Positions 11,824 through 24,400 of a DNA stretch of 64,000 bases are shown one piece after another. The translations under genes were made by a program, and so were the position numbers. Every line of letters starts with the position of its first letter. Within the stretch, counting starts at the first letter, position 1. Below the pieces are notes generated by a model that was not told the origin of the DNA, did no database searches, and saw only the letters and a list, made by a program, of their open reading frames with translations. The DNA comes from Clonostachys chloroleuca (lineage: Eukaryota > Ascomycota > Sordariomycetes > Hypocreales > Bionectriaceae), in the NCBI GenBank assembly GCA_037952775.1, contig JBANAY010000003.1, forward strand, positions 22,878,001 to 22,942,000, in the 5' to 3' direction.

Positions 11824-12666
11824 TTTGGTTACAAAATTTCAGATTCTGGAATTGTAGTCTGAGATCAACTGGCTAGAAGATGGTGCAGGGGCCGTAATAC
11901 TCTTTCCCAAATATGGGCCGTCTACGAAAAAGTTGAGAAACCAGCAGCTCATTTCTTATCTACTAGTTCACATGCGATAGGTTGTGCTACGAATGTCGTC
12001 ATTTGGCTTGCTAATGTCGTTGTTTATGGACCCCTCGTCTCGAGAAGCTACTAAGTGGGTTGAAAAAAAGGATGAGAGAGGCCAAGTGGGTGACATAAGA
12101 AATAAGACAGGTAGATCATATGGTGACTACCGTTTGGAATAATTAGAATACTGTAATAGTATAAAGTAAGTATAAAAAGGAATAATTTAACAATATTCTG
12201 ATATTATTATTTATTTATCTACTATTAGCACTCAATAATCTAGTAATACTAATCACAGACTCAAAGTAGGTGTGTAGTATAATGCTTAGGTGTCTCGTTT
12301 TTAATGTCGCCTATTTACACCTCTCTCATCCTTTTTTTCAACCCACTTGGCTATCTAGGGTCCTGACTCCAGATTTCGGAAATAACACTAGAATAACGAA
12401 ACAGTCGATGATATCTCCTCATAGCCCGGATCACATCATTGACCCTATTTTAACGCAAGTAGCAGTATCATTAATGCAGAGTGAATTGGCTGCGTTACCG
12501 GAGGTGATGGTTTGTAATCCTTTCCCCTGAAATCCTCCCGAGGGCTTGGGTCAGCATTATCATTAGCTTCTTACCCCTAGCTAGGTTGGTTTTCGAACAA
12601 ATCAAGTTATCAAATTACACCTCTCACTGTGCTAGTCGAGGCGATCCCTCTACGAGAAACTAATCC
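11824..12666. other. Intergenic, permease to BVMO
   Basis: No gene is seen. The stretch holds a 300-bp MITE-like element at 12051-12350, listed separately. The rest is the presumed 3' end of the permease gene and the promoter of the Baeyer-Villiger monooxygenase. Confidence 0.5.
12051..12350. mobile_element. MITE, 300 bp, terminal inverted repeats
   Basis: The left end (12051-12081) and the reverse complement of the right end (12350-12320) agree at 30 of 31 positions, reading CYAAGTGGGTTG, seven A, GGATGAGAGAGG. Weaker similarity continues for about 30 more bases. The element is exactly 300 bp and flanked by CTA on both sides (12048-12050 and 12351-12353), which looks like a 3-bp target duplication. 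The inside is AT-rich and non-coding. A second CCAAGTGGGT lies just inside the left end at 12082-12091. The features fit a non-autonomous DNA transposon. A 3-bp duplication suggests the PIF/Harbinger group, but a TA-type Tc1/mariner origin cannot be excluded. Confidence 0.85.
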
Positions 12667-14566
12667 ATGCCAGCCTTTGAGAATGGAACAGGGGTGGCTG
12701 ACGGTGCTCCGAATGGGTCGGGACCGCCTCCTCACTCAAGCTATCCTAGAACGCATTTCCAACTGGAAGACCACCCCGTGGATGAGAGAAGGCGCCTCCC
12801 AGTAATATCATCTGAATACACTTAGCATCTCATATCTGACATCATATAGGTTGGGGTTATTGGAGCTGGCATAGCTGGTATCACGGCTGGGATTCTCCTT
12901 CCTGCGAAGGTTCCAGAGATAGACTTGACAATCTACGAGCAAAAGAAAGACGTGGTGAGTGAAGGATCCCATAAAGCTCGGATTTGAGAAGTATTAGTAC
13001 CGAAACTGAATGTGAACACTACAGGGAGGCGTTTGGTACGACAATGTCTACCCTGGCGTACGCTGCGACGTTCCAGCTCACGTCTATCAAAGCTCAATTG
13101 AGCCCAACTCGCAGTGGTCAGAAGTCTATGCCCAAGGAGCAGAGATCTTGGCGTACTGGAAAAACGTGGCCCGCAAGCGCGATGTTTACAAGTATTGCAA
13201 ATTTGAGACAGAGGTCATCGAAGCTCGTTGGAGTGATGACGATGCCGTCTGGAGGGTGAAAGTGAGACATGCCGCCACGGGCGAGAGGACTGATGAATTT
13301 GATGTGCTTCTGACAGCTCATGGAAGATTCACTGCTTGGCGTCTACCGGATTACCCTGGGTTGGATACTTTTAAGGGATTTGTGCGACATACTTCTAACT
13401 GGGATCCCTCCTTCGACTTCAAGGGCAAGAGGGTCGCGGTAATAGGCAATGGTGCGAGTGGTCTGCAAGTTGTGCCAAATCTACAGCCGCATGTAGCCCG
13501 ATTAGACCACTACGCACGTAACAAGACGTGGATTGCCGGTGCCTACACGGGAGACAACGAACGGAAACTGGAGGCGCAGCCCATCCCACTTGATCTCCGA
13601 GACTCATTCAAAGATGATGCCGACAAGTATCTTGCCTATAGGAAGGGCGAGGAAGATCAATACTGGCGCAGATTCGATGCTTTGTTCAGGAATTCTGATA
13701 CAAATTCGAAAGCCAAGCAACAGTACCTCGAAGTTATGAGAAAAAGGGTGGAGAAGAAGCTAGAGCTTCTCGACTCGGTCATTCCAGACTTTGCACCGCA
13801 TTGCCGAAGACTGACGCCTGCCCCTGGCTACTTAGAAGCCCTTTGTGAAGAGAACGTGGACTTTATCCAAACACCGATCAAAAGTTTCACAGAAACGGGT
13901 ATCGAAACCGTCGATGGGAAACAACGAGACGTTGACGCTATATTTTGTGCAACTGGTGCCAACGTGGAATCCGCAACACCTTTCTCAGTCATCGCTAGAG
14001 GCGTCGATCTTCGTGAGGCGTGGAAACCTGATGGCCTCTTTGGCTGGCCATACTCATACATGGGCGTGGGGACACCAGGGTTCCCCAACCTGTTTTTTAT
14101 ATTTGGGCCACACAGCGCTGGTGTTTCGGGGACAGTCCCATCAACGGCAGAAAACTACGTCACGTACATTGCGAAAGTGCTGCGCAAGATCTCCAGCCAG
14201 GGCATCCGGACCATCACGCCGAGCCGGCAGGCCGCAAACGACTTTGTTGAATACTCGGACGCCTTCTTCCCCAAAACCTATCTCACGGATCACTGTAGTG
14301 CTTGGCACAACAGTGGACGACCGGGTTCACGGATTCATGCGCACTGGCCAGGAAGTGCTTCGCATGAGAGATACGTAAGGTTTGATCCACGTTGGGAGGA
14401 TTTCGAATATACGTATCTCTCCAGGTCGGGAAACCGCTTCGCATGGCTAGGCAACGGATGGAGTAAGAAGGAAAAGAACAAGGACGAAGATCTTACATGG
14501 TACCTCCGAAAGCCAGAGGAAGTGAATCTCAAGAGTTGGTATGAAAATTGGTATGAAGTATGGTAA
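12667..14566 (+). CDS. Baeyer-Villiger / flavin monooxygenase
   Basis: An FAD- and NADPH-dependent enzyme of about 593 aa that inserts oxygen next to ketones. The three exons (12667-12801, 12850-12954, 13025-14566) close in phase. The first nucleotide fold VIGAGIAG starts near residue 48. The Baeyer-Villiger fingerprint FXGXXXHXXXW is complete as FKGFVRHTSNW (about 197-207). The second fold VAVIGNGASG lies near 218. A GGVWYDNVYPGVRCD block follows intron 2, as in fungal members resembling aflatoxin/sterigmatocystin-pathway enzymes. The 45-residue N-terminal exon is Pro/Gly-rich. No biosynthetic core enzyme is nearby, so a catabolic role is as likely as a biosynthetic one. Confidence 0.9.
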
Positions 14567-15275
14567 ATAGTTGTAGCTCTGCTGCTTATCAATCGAATTA
14601 TAACGTTGGGCTCAGAGAAGAAAAAGAGTTGCAACTCGAGTGACTAATATATCTTTGTAGCAGGTCAATTTCTGGTTTTGATACGAGTATGAAAAAGGAC
14701 ATCAAGCCAGCTCATCTGTTGCCCATTATATTGTCTCATATCGGCATGCGTCAAGGTGGGTTCATTTGATTAAAGTGACACTCTGGGCAGCAATTTCTGG
14801 CCCAACAGTTTTGATACCTTGCGAGAACCTATTAGTCTTACTCATGAAAAAAGGGGAAATTAAAAATATGAAAATTTGGAGGGATTAACAAGTTATCCTA
14901 GAAAGCGCACCCGTAGATGGGCGGTTGTATACAAAAGGTAGGTATTCGGCCCTACGCAGCACAGCTGGAGTTGTTCGAAAGACACAAATTCCATGACAGT
15001 GAGCAATTGTCGTCATATATCTTGGCGCAAACTACTGAATTTGCCTCTTGGTGCGCAATAATATGGGCATAGATACCTCAGTCATCGGTGGTGGGTGAGA
15101 TTAAGGCGGATGGCACGTGATGCTGACAGACATCAGGGGAAAGGCTTGGCTTCTTTGTGAAATTGTGGCCACTGGATGGATCCTCGATTCAATTCCTTAC
15201 AGGCTTGATACCAAGGGGAACAACTCCAACCACAGCGTGACCAGATCTTTCCGGCTTCACCAGCTCTATGCCCTG
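14567..15275. other. Intergenic, upstream of second Zn2Cys6 gene
   Basis: I see no gene. It contains the 3' end of the monooxygenase transcript and, presumably, the promoter of the following regulator. A patch rich in A and T lies at 14845-14880. Confidence 0.4.
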
Positions 15276-17265
15276 ATGACCGTACAAGGTATTTCTCCCC
15301 TCCCTGATATTGATCCATATCTAGGACCTCATGACTAATGCCATACACCTAGAACACGCCCTGGAGGCGCAGCAGTGGGAGCAAGGCCTGGTCATCCTTG
15401 GGGGCCGTGACCCTGGCAAAGACAAGGAAAAACGCTCTCGCACAAGCACGCACAAAGTCCGCACTGGCTGCATCACCTGCAAAAAGCGCCGAGTGAAATG
15501 CGACGAAGGCAAACCATCTTGTCGCAACTGCACCAGGTCCCACCGCCAATGTGGAGGATATACCGCCCAGCAGCCCAAAGGCCCTGCCCTGGTTTGCTGG
15601 AACTCCAACTCAAAGACTAAGCCTACACGCGCCTCTCCCTCGAGCCCAGCAGCTCTACAGGTACGGCTGGACCCTGATACACTTGGCATCCAGGACGACC
15701 AGGGCGTGCGGTACTTTCGAGAGTTCATCACACTGGCACAAGGGTCATGGACTAACTCTGCCTTCAACAACGAGCTGTGGGAGGTCACACTGCCGCAGCT
15801 TGCCCATCACAGCGCTCCTCTCCGCCATGCGGCGATGGCTATCGGCGCACTGAGCTTTTGGCATCGTGAAGCCGCACATGAGTCGTTGAGAGCGGCGAAG
15901 CGGCGACCAGACCTTCTCTCCGTGGACAGAGACTCGCACTACTTTCACGCCCTCTCCCACTACGGCAAGTCTTTGAGGGTGCAGCGGGAGCAGCCCTCCG
16001 TACAAGATGCATTGTTCTTATCGCTGCTGCTGATTTTCTTCGAGACGCTCCAGGACAACAGGAAAACCGCTCTGAGCCACCTCAACCATGGCTCGTGCCT
16101 ATTACTGAACTGGATAAGCGGGAAGGATGGACATCAGTTTCTGAACATGCTTGGCCCCAATCCAAAGTCTGTGCTTGGGTCCATCGCAGATATCTTCCGC
16201 CGCCTGGCGTTGCAAGCCTACTCGATCCTCTTCTCGCGTATCAGTGACGGCCCTTCTCTGCCGAATCTAGTAACTGGACTCAAGACTCTAGAGTCAAATG
16301 TCGAGACTTTCATGCTACGGCTAGGGCTGCTGACACATCCGTCTTTGAGTCTCGACAACATCCCGGAGGTCTTCCACACTCTTGATGAATTTGAAGAGTA
16401 CATCTCGGCACTATGGGTCACGCATACCAATTTAGGGCAGATTATGAAAGACGCAATGAAAGGCCAGGACTTCTTGAACACGCCGGTCGAAGGCATCATC
16501 ACCGATATTATAGATAAGATCCTGCGTAACAACCAAATCCAGGAGTTTTCGAACAATACATCACAGAATATGGATAAGATCGACCGTGCATCACGCCCTC
16601 TCTTCGACCGATTGGTCATGTCTGACAAACAATCTCCCTCCTACATTAGGGCCATCCACCTCCGCCTCCAACTACTCTCCTTCAGCGTCCAGTTCGTCAA
16701 CGACCCGGCCATCTATCTCGACGTAGATTCCCTCGCCACAAAGCAGACGCCAATCTACCGGGAGTACTTGTCCTTGTGCAATATTGCTGTGCGCGCCTTC
16801 ACCGAGCAGTCCAAGACCCCCGCGCAGCAGCTCTCTTTGCAGTGCGACATGGCTTGGCATTTGCTCGTGATTTCCTTCTTCTGCCGCGACCCGCTCACGC
16901 GTGACGAGGCGGTTTGGATGCTGAGGGATTACCCTGGCCAGGATGGGCTCTGGAATACACGGGCACTCTACCACTTGGCTGAGAGGAACAGGACGATGGA
17001 GCTTCGTAACGCCTCCGAGGGAAGTTTTGAAGAACAGTGGAAGAGGCTCTGGCGTCGGGAGTTCTTGTTCGAAGATGGCGGTGATCGTATCGTGTTTCGT
17101 TTCATGGATAAGGACGACACGACGGGAGAGTGGTCCAAGGTCGAGGAAGTGGCTGAAGTTGGATATGGTTTTCTGGAGGTGAAATGGAAGAGGCAACCCA
17201 TCACTGGGTCTGGAGGGTTCTTAGCTGGCGAGTTGTATGCAACTAGCTACATGGCAGAGTATTAA
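15276..17265 (+). CDS. Zn2Cys6 transcription factor
   Basis: A nuclear regulator of about 641 aa. The zinc cluster has Cys at 44, 47, 54, 61, 64 and 71 (CITCKKRRVKCDEGKPSC), preceded by a basic stretch (KDKEKRSR). The rest matches the general pattern of the fungal-specific factors that carry a long C-terminal domain after the cluster (VRYFREF, LPQLAHHSAPLRHAAMAIGALS). I prefer a start at 15276 with a 13-nt first exon and an intron at 15289-15352. The ATG at 15331 lies inside an ACTAATG sequence that looks like the branch point of that intron, 18 nt before its AG. The alternative single-exon start at 15331 would change only the first few residues. It lies between the oxygenase genes and the ABC exporter and may regulate them; this is inference from position. 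Confidence 0.87.
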
Positions 17266-17429
17266 AGATGACAATCTACAGCTTATCTAATCATGAATTT
17301 GGTGAATGACGTGAAAAGGGAATGTTCTATTATGTGTCTACTGATGTCTTGAGATGGGTTTTGTTACATGAAACTAATCAGGCTGCAAATATACAAAGTT
17401 GATAGTATGTACTGCCTTTCTTCGGGATA

Positions 17430-20400
17430 CTAGCGATCCAAGGCCTGGCTTTCACACTGTGAGACAGATGGGTTAGCATGAAAGAAACGAGCTGGAGGGG
17501 CGATGAGTACATACCATTGTGAAATAAATCCCTCTCTTCTTCATCAGTTCAAAGTGTGTTCCCTTCTCAACTATCTGGCCTTGATCTAACACGAATATCA
17601 CATCGGCATCTTGAATCGTAGAGAGACGGTGAGCTATCGCGATCATGCTTCTTCCTTTTCGTGCTTTCTCGAAAGCAGCTTGCACAATCTTCTCGGACTC
17701 TGAGTCGAGCGCGGATGTGGCTTCGTCCAGCAACAGAACCTTTGGATTGCGAATCAGAGCCCGTGCGATGGCAATCCGCTGCTTCTGCCCACCTGACATA
17801 GAGACACCCTTTTGTCCCACGTCGGTGTTATAGCCCTCTGGCAAGGAGACGATGAAGTCATGGATGAATGCATCTCTGCAGACATCATGGATCATCTCAT
17901 TCGAGATTGACTCCGGATCAGCAATGCCGAACAGAATGTTGTCTCTGATACTTCCTTGAAGCATTGTCGGCTCCTGAGGTACAAGGGAAAGCATGCTCCG
18001 ATACTTGCTAAGGCTGAGATCTTTGATATCTACTCCATTGCAAAGGATTTGGCCTCCGCCCTGATTAGGCTCGTAGAACCGTTCAAGGAGAGAGATAATA
18101 CTTGTCTTCCCGGACCCAGATGGCCCAACGAAGGCCACGTACTGTTCTTTCTCGATGCAAAGATTGAGATGGTCGAAAACAGGAATATTTCGTGTCGGAT
18201 ATTTGAAAGACACGTCTTTCAGTTCAAGTCGAACATTTCCTCTAAGGTCTTCACTTTGACCAGAGCCGCTCTCGAACATCTTTTCATTGAGAACTGCTGA
18301 TTCGTGCACGCTTCGGATACGGTTCGCCGCTGCTATCGCCTGGGCGAAGTCGGGCGAGACTGAGAGAATCTGACTAGATGACTCTGAGCCTTGCATGATG
18401 GCCATGAAGCAGACGAAGAAAGCATCCATAGAGAGCTCGCGTTTGGATAAGAGGCTGCCTCCGTACCAAAAGACAAGTGCCTGGCATCCCAAGCTCACGC
18501 TATCGGCAAAACCGTAAACAGGTGCCGTCCACTGGGCCTTGCGGAGCGCTGTCTGAACATGCTCGCTGAGCAGCTTGGCATACCGGGCGTTGATGACTCG
18601 CTCCATCCCAAGCGAGGATACTGTCCGGATGGAGCCGATGGCCTCGGTGGCGAACAGTGAACTCTCCTTGAACACAGAAGAGTTCATGTCATCAAACTGA
18701 ACCTCGTGGCGGTACCTCCACAACCCGGCGCCAACCATGACGGGCATTGTAGCGAAGGCGGCAACGAGCCCCAATCTCCAACTGAAAATAAGTGCAATGA
18801 TGATGCATCCGGTGAATGTGAATATGCCAGTCAGGGCAGCAGCCAAGTTAAGCCCGAACAGCTCCTCCAACTGCTTTGCGTCGCTTGAGATGCGGTAACT
18901 CAGCGTGCCATGAGCATTGTCTTCCTCGTCATGAAAGGAAAGTCTCTGCTGCAACATGTCGCGAAAGTACTGCTGCTTGTAGGCGGCGCTGATCCCGTAC
19001 TGTAGATGCACACTGTTCCAGGTCTGGGAGAACCAGGCGATGCCAAACCCGCCGGCCAGGGCAAGCCACATGAGCCCCCAAAAGTTACTCTTCGTTCGTA
19101 GCTCATCCCCTTCTAGAATGAATACTGCGATCGCCTTGGCAAAGAGCCATGCTTGGAGAGGGGTGCCGGCAGCAACTGCCATCGCCGAGATGACTAAGTT
19201 CGTCATATTTAGCCACTGTGCTCGCTGCTCGCTTAGCATTAATGCCAAACTGTATACAAATCCACGATCTCTTTGAGTGGGGTCGCTTCTCTGACTGGCT
19301 TCGACTTGGACTGTATGAAGCGCCTTTTCGGGTAAGTTGCTAGTATTCTTGCTAGGAGCAACCTTGGCCTCTGTTGATAAGCTCTCCTCTTCGCCCTCAC
19401 GAGAGCCTAAAAGTGCTTGTGCTCGAACCAAGGCGCTATAGACTCCCCCTTCAATACTCAGCAGTTCCTGATGTGTGCCTTCTTCTACAGCCTGACCGCG
19501 CTTCAACACGACAATGTGATCAGCTTTCTTGATAGTTGAGAGCCTGTGGGCGATGGTGATTGTTGTGTGGTTCTTAACAAGGCGTTCAAGAGCTTCTTGG
19601 ACATGTTTCTCGCTTTGTACATCAATTGCACTGGTTGCTTCGTCGAGAATGATGATCTTTGGCTTCTTGATGATGCTCCTGGCGATAGCGATTCTTTGTT
19701 TTTGCCCGCCACTTAATTTGGCACCGCCGTCTCCCACTCGAGTATCGTATCCCTATGTAAAAGTTAGTATTGATTTAACCAATAGAACTCAGGTAACGTG
19801 ACGAGGAAGAAGGGGTGCCGAAGCAACTCGTATACATACATCTGGTAAACGGTCGATAAACTCGTGAGCACAGGCTTCATTGCAAGCATCCCGAACTAGC
19901 TCGCGCTTCCGACTCTCGGGCTCATCCTCATACTCGGTTCCAATGAGGCCATTCGCAACATTCTTGAAGATGGTTTCGTTGAAGAGGAAAGGCTCTTGTT
20001 GAACAAGGCCGATCTGAGACCTCCACCACTTAAGATCAATGTCCTCGAGATCAGCTGTACCAAAGGAAACGGACCCCGAAAGAGCCGGACCGGAAGGTGC
20101 CTCAGAATCACCTGCCACCCGGTCTGCTTTTTCGTCTTCCGATGATTCTGTTGGACCCTGCCCAAGTGCCACCTTTGGTAGAGCGTAATGCGATCGCAGG
20201 CTGTACCAACGTTCTAGAAGAGCGACGACCGTGCTCTTACCAGACCCAGAAGGGCCGACGAGAGCCGTGTTTTTACCAGAGCGAATGCGAAGGTTCAATC
20301 CATCAAGAGCCTTGACACCTGGCCGACTGGGATATTCAAAGACCACGTTGTCAAAAATGAGGTCCTCCGACGTATTTTCGGGAATGAGACTGCCCAAGGG

Positions 20401-21530
20401 GGTTTTGGCGCATCGATGACAGTAAACAGTTCGCAAGCAGCTACCATTGCCTTGCTCACCGCAATCAAAGGTGTCGAGATGCGTTCGACAGAGTTGAATA
20501 TCAGCATGACTGACATGAGGACGACAACGACGACTCCAGCGTTACTGATGTGGCCCGAGGCGTATCTCTGAGTTCCGTACCAGAAGGCCAACCCAAATGC
20601 TCCAAAAACCCCGAAGAACTAGGCAGTACGCAGGTTAATATGTGGCAGGAGAGACTGATGGAATACAATGAGGTTTGAACTTACCATACCGCCAACCTGC
20701 ATGCCTATGACGGGGGCAGTTTTCTGTCCCTCTTTCTTTGCTTTGATGACCCAGCCCTGATAACGGGAGAAGATGCGAGACTGCGCACCACAGGACATGA
20801 CCAATCGCATCACTCCAAGTGCCTCGCTAGCAACCGAGTTTCCCTGGGCATCCGACTTGAGAGTGGCGGCTTGTCCTTTGAGAAGGATGGGCATGAAGAT
20901 GCATAGCAGTACTACCAGGTAGATAAGCAAGGACGATGTCACAAGTGTCAGGTCCCAACTCCAGGTGAACGAGATGACCAGTGCTGAGATGATTGTGCTC
21001 ATGTATTGCAAGAACACACCGAGTCTATCTGAGACACCGATTTGCAGCGTATTCGAAGTCCCTGTGATGGCAGTGGCGGGTGCTCCCGCCGGAAGGGAGT
21101 CTATCACGTGGATGGGCTGTGCGAAGAGCGACTCGAGGTAGTGCAGGCGGATAGCAGAAGACAGGCGAATGCCTATCATTCTGAAGCAGAATTTGTTGAT
21201 GGCGCTCAGGGCCCATCGCACAAAGAATAGCGCCATGATGTAGAGAGCTTGCTTGTTGAGGATTTGCTTGAAATCGTTTTGAGATACGGATGATGTGTCT
21301 CGGAAGAAGTCGGTGAACTGGCCGACGAGTTGGCCAAAGATGATATTCATTAGAGGCATCGTTATGCCAGCTCCGATGGAGGCTAATGACGCAACGGTGT
21401 AGAAGAAGTAGTCAGGCTTGGTGGCGTAAGTGAAGACTCTGAGGTAGTCTGAGAACGCAGGTTTTCGTTCAGAAGACTTCGGTTTGGTTTCGGGCGTCAG
21501 CTCGGACGCTGACTTTGAATCTTCCGCCAT
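17430..21530 (-). CDS. ABC multidrug exporter, ABCB full-size (one frame conflict)
   Basis: A plasma-membrane efflux pump of about 1,300 aa arranged TMD-NBD-TMD-NBD. Exons are 21530-20685, 20618-19840, 19752-17515 and 17456-17430; the tiny last exon encodes CESQALDR. NBD1 has Walker A GPSGSGKST, signature LSGGQKQRIAIA and Walker B KIIILDEATSA. NBD2 has GPSGSGKTS, MSGGQKQRIAIA and VLLLDEATSA. NBD1 carries an acidic insertion of about 40 residues (ESSEDEKADR) between Walker A and the Q-loop. At 20398-20402 the frame breaks: VIDAPKPP is in one frame and LGSLIPENTSED in the next. One extra C on the coding strand in the C5 run would restore it, and no GT-AG pair rescues it. The gene is either a recent pseudogene or an assembly error. 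Confidence 0.85.
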
Positions 21531-23124
21531 GGTCTGTTGCTGTTATTTGCAGCTGGAGCTTAGATAAAGGAGGAAAATTAGGTAGGAAAATATTAATGCT
21601 GAGAGCTTGTGAAAGAGAGGAGAAACAGATAAACTTGGGCCTTTGAGAATGCAAAACAGCAAACCGACTATGAATATGTTAGGATAAGGAAAATTAACGA
21701 AGGGAATGATGTTTGTAGAATCATAAGAGCAAGTCAGAGGTTATCGATGTCTACCTACCCATCTCGATTTAAATTAAGGTTGATGGTATACAGGAAGCTC
21801 GTGTGTTTCCTCTTCGAGACAGGTACGGCAGATCCCTGATGTGTCCACTTTTACTCGACTGTTGCCTCAGAGCGGCGAAGCTCTGGTTAGGTACAAGCCC
21901 TTGTCACTCTCGTATGTTTCCTCTTTAGGCAAGATACGAGGTAATAGTTTGGGGACCAAAGCACCGTAAGTCGGCACAGCAATTTCTACCTCCCCGCAAG
22001 GGCTGTAAAAGCACCATGTCTGCGAGAGAGTGGATGGACCTGTCCTTGCACAGCAATTTCTATCTCCCCGCAAGGATTGTAAGAGAAGCGCCGTGGCCAA
22101 CATGGGTCCATAATGATCCGCCCGAGTAGCTTGAGATTGCTGTTTCCGACACCTACCCACTGCAAACATTGGACCACTGTTATGGACAGCAATGATGCTT
22201 TCCACTCTATTTTATTGGATTCTGAAGTAGAGGCATCCACCGGCGGAGCAAGCTGCATTAATTGGATTTTCATTTGACTCAGCAAAGTTCGGTATAGCAT
22301 TTCTTCCATCGTTTGAGCAGCCAGTCAATTGAGCATTCCTTTTGTAGCCGAGTATTTCATAGTGTAGGTAGACCTATCTGCTATTGAGGCCAGCTATGTT
22401 GTAACCTCCTGGTAATCTTTTAGGCTCAATCTTGACTTCCCATGTTTTGTATTTCCCGTGTCTCCTATAGCAAGTAGTCTCCCTCAGTGTTCAAGAACCT
22501 GAATAATTGATTAGAATCTTCCGTAAGAATTGTTGAATGCTAATCGGATATTCTGTACTGCCATTCCTCTACATAATGAGACACTGTCCGTCTCAAAACC
22601 CGCCTGGTGATTGGAGATAGCACTCGTTAGGGCTAGTATTTTCAGCCGTATCAATGAGGATAATTTGCGTTTGCCTCGCCTACTGCCAGATGGTGTGGTA
22701 AATGACTTAGCTGACTAAAGTGCAAAATCTTGACTGGCGTTAACAACTGATCCTGTCTATAAACAGCCAATGATATAGTAGCACGTATCTGGCTTATCAT
22801 TCATGGCACACATTTGTTAGACTGCGCAGCAACCGGATCCGCTGCTTACTGCATGAGCTGAGCTGTGCAATGCAAGACTAAAGCCAGCCGGATCGATTCT
22901 ATTGGCCCAGATCTACGGGATATTTAGGTTTCAAACAGCCACCAGTGGCGCAATAAAGGAGTTGGTGCAGACAACAAAGCCGTAGCCTTGTGAGCTGAGA
23001 TACTATTGATCCGCTTGCCAACTTGCTGTATCATAGGTTTGCGCGCCTCTCCTTAGGTAGTTCATGTATCATTCTACCTACCTTGTATAGTCTCGACAAT
23101 TCCAACAAAACCGAACATCGCAAC
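21531..23124. other. Long intergenic stretch with short repeats
   Basis: About 1.6 kb without a convincing gene. It contains the ABC promoter, two copies of a 35-45 bp repeat at 21974-22016 and 22048-22080, and a loosely repeated CTCGTRTGTTTCCTCTT at about 21801 and 21909. Antisense reading frames of about 110 codons over these repeats look non-coding. Confidence 0.45.
21974..22080. repeat. Two direct copies of an ACAGCAATTTC-type repeat
   Basis: Copy 1 (21974-22016) and copy 2 (22048-22080) share GCACAGCAATTTCTA, then CTCCCCGCAAGG and a final TTGT or CTGT, with two or three differences. A diverged third copy is at 42509-42541. The unit does not match any gene I recognise. Confidence 0.6.
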
Positions 23125-24400
23125 ATGAAATACATCAAGCCAGATCCCGATGCGGCCGGGATTGGTGTTGTCAGCTCCACCATTGCTGTTGGAGCCTTGA
23201 TAATGGTATTAGTTACCATTAAAATAATACACGGACTTTGGAAAGATTTTTATTTCACCGATCTGTTCCGTCCACGGGCCGCCCTAGTGCCAAATACAGG
23301 CCAGTGGGTAACTGTCAAAGACGCCAAAGATTGCCTCAGCTTGCAAAAAGATGTCCAAGAGCGCGTTTCTATTTTAGATTTGACCATTTTCAGCCTTGCT
23401 GATATCCAGCTATCGATCGGTATTGCCACTGCTGTAGCTGCTATAGCCAAACAGGATATTCTCGTATATCATTACTGGGTTAGTTTTCAGATATGTTGGC
23501 TTGTCTTCATGGCCTCTACGGCAGGTTTTACCATGACTACAAATTCTTTCATGGTATCAAACCTTGACAGAAATATTGTTCGGACTGCTTTTATTTGGTG
23601 TCTTTTTATTTTAACGCTATATCTATTCTTCAGAATAGATGATACCTTGGCATACAATGAGGACGCGTACTCCCAGCCAGGATATTGGTCTAAGGAGCTT
23701 CCAGCATACGCAATAGAGGTCGCACTATTGATACATACCATAATTTGCTTAGTTCTCCAAACTATATGTTTGAGCCGTGTAAATCTCTTCCTAGTTGACT
23801 ATTATATCAAAGCATCACTCAACCGCATCAGCCATTTCCTGAATCAATCCTAGAGCCGCCTTATCGCGACAAAGGATGTAATGCCATACTTCAGTACTCA
23901 AAACTCCTGTTCAATAGCGTCGGTTTGGCTGCGGATATTAAGTCATCTTTTTCTTCAAACCATCGGTTGTGTTGCTTGGTGTTTCTTTTTTTTTGTATAT
24001 TGGCTCTTTTTCGTGCCACTTATTACGCACTCACTATCAATATTCTTCTTCATTTGGGGAACTCTCGCGATCTTTTCAATTAGGCGCGATGGGGCCCAAT
24101 ATATGACCGAAGAAGACCAGTGGGGAAGGGCAGTTCGGTTTCGGCCAAATAGTTGCTTTGACACTGCTCATTTCACCCGTCATTGCTAACGCTGAAAAGT
24201 GGTCCGGTAAGCAATCTCTCTAATCTCTCCAAGGCTCGTGCCTATCACGAACTAGCTGACCTTATTTGTTTGAAGAAGCCTTTAGGAATTGGTTAAACCC
24301 GGCGCCGTCATCGCAACCCGAAGAAATCAGGCAAGGTATTCCGAAAAGCCAAGAAGCACAGGAGACGACTAAAGCTTTGCAAGTGGCTGTGCAGAAATGA
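23125..24400 (+). pseudogene. Multi-spanning membrane protein, frame conflicts
   Basis: The ATG at 23125 opens a 242-codon frame with six to seven hydrophobic segments (for example VVSSTIAVGALIMVLVTI, IEVALLIHTIICLVLQ). It stops at TAG 23851-23853 and reopens in the same frame to 24189 with two more segments. Just after EDQWG (about 24122) the frame should change. GFGQIVALTLLISPVIANAEKW is encoded one base off, followed by a good 69-bp intron (24207-24275) and a last exon ending at 24400. The WGFGQ-type block is one I recall from uncharacterised fungal membrane proteins. The 23851 stop could be removed by an intron (a possible one ends CCTAG at 23853), but the second break looks like one extra G. 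It is degenerate or mis-sequenced; the function is unknown. Confidence 0.55.

Noticed and set aside
15331..15360. ATG at 15331 as start of the second Zn2Cys6 protein
   Set aside because: It lies within ACTAATG, a likely branch site 18 nt before a CCTAG acceptor; an upstream 13-nt exon from 15276 fits in phase. Kept only as the alternative.
20395..20445. An intron explaining the ABC frame change
   Set aside because: The possible GT-AG pairs are too short or leave the wrong phase, and they would delete conserved VIDAPKPP residues.
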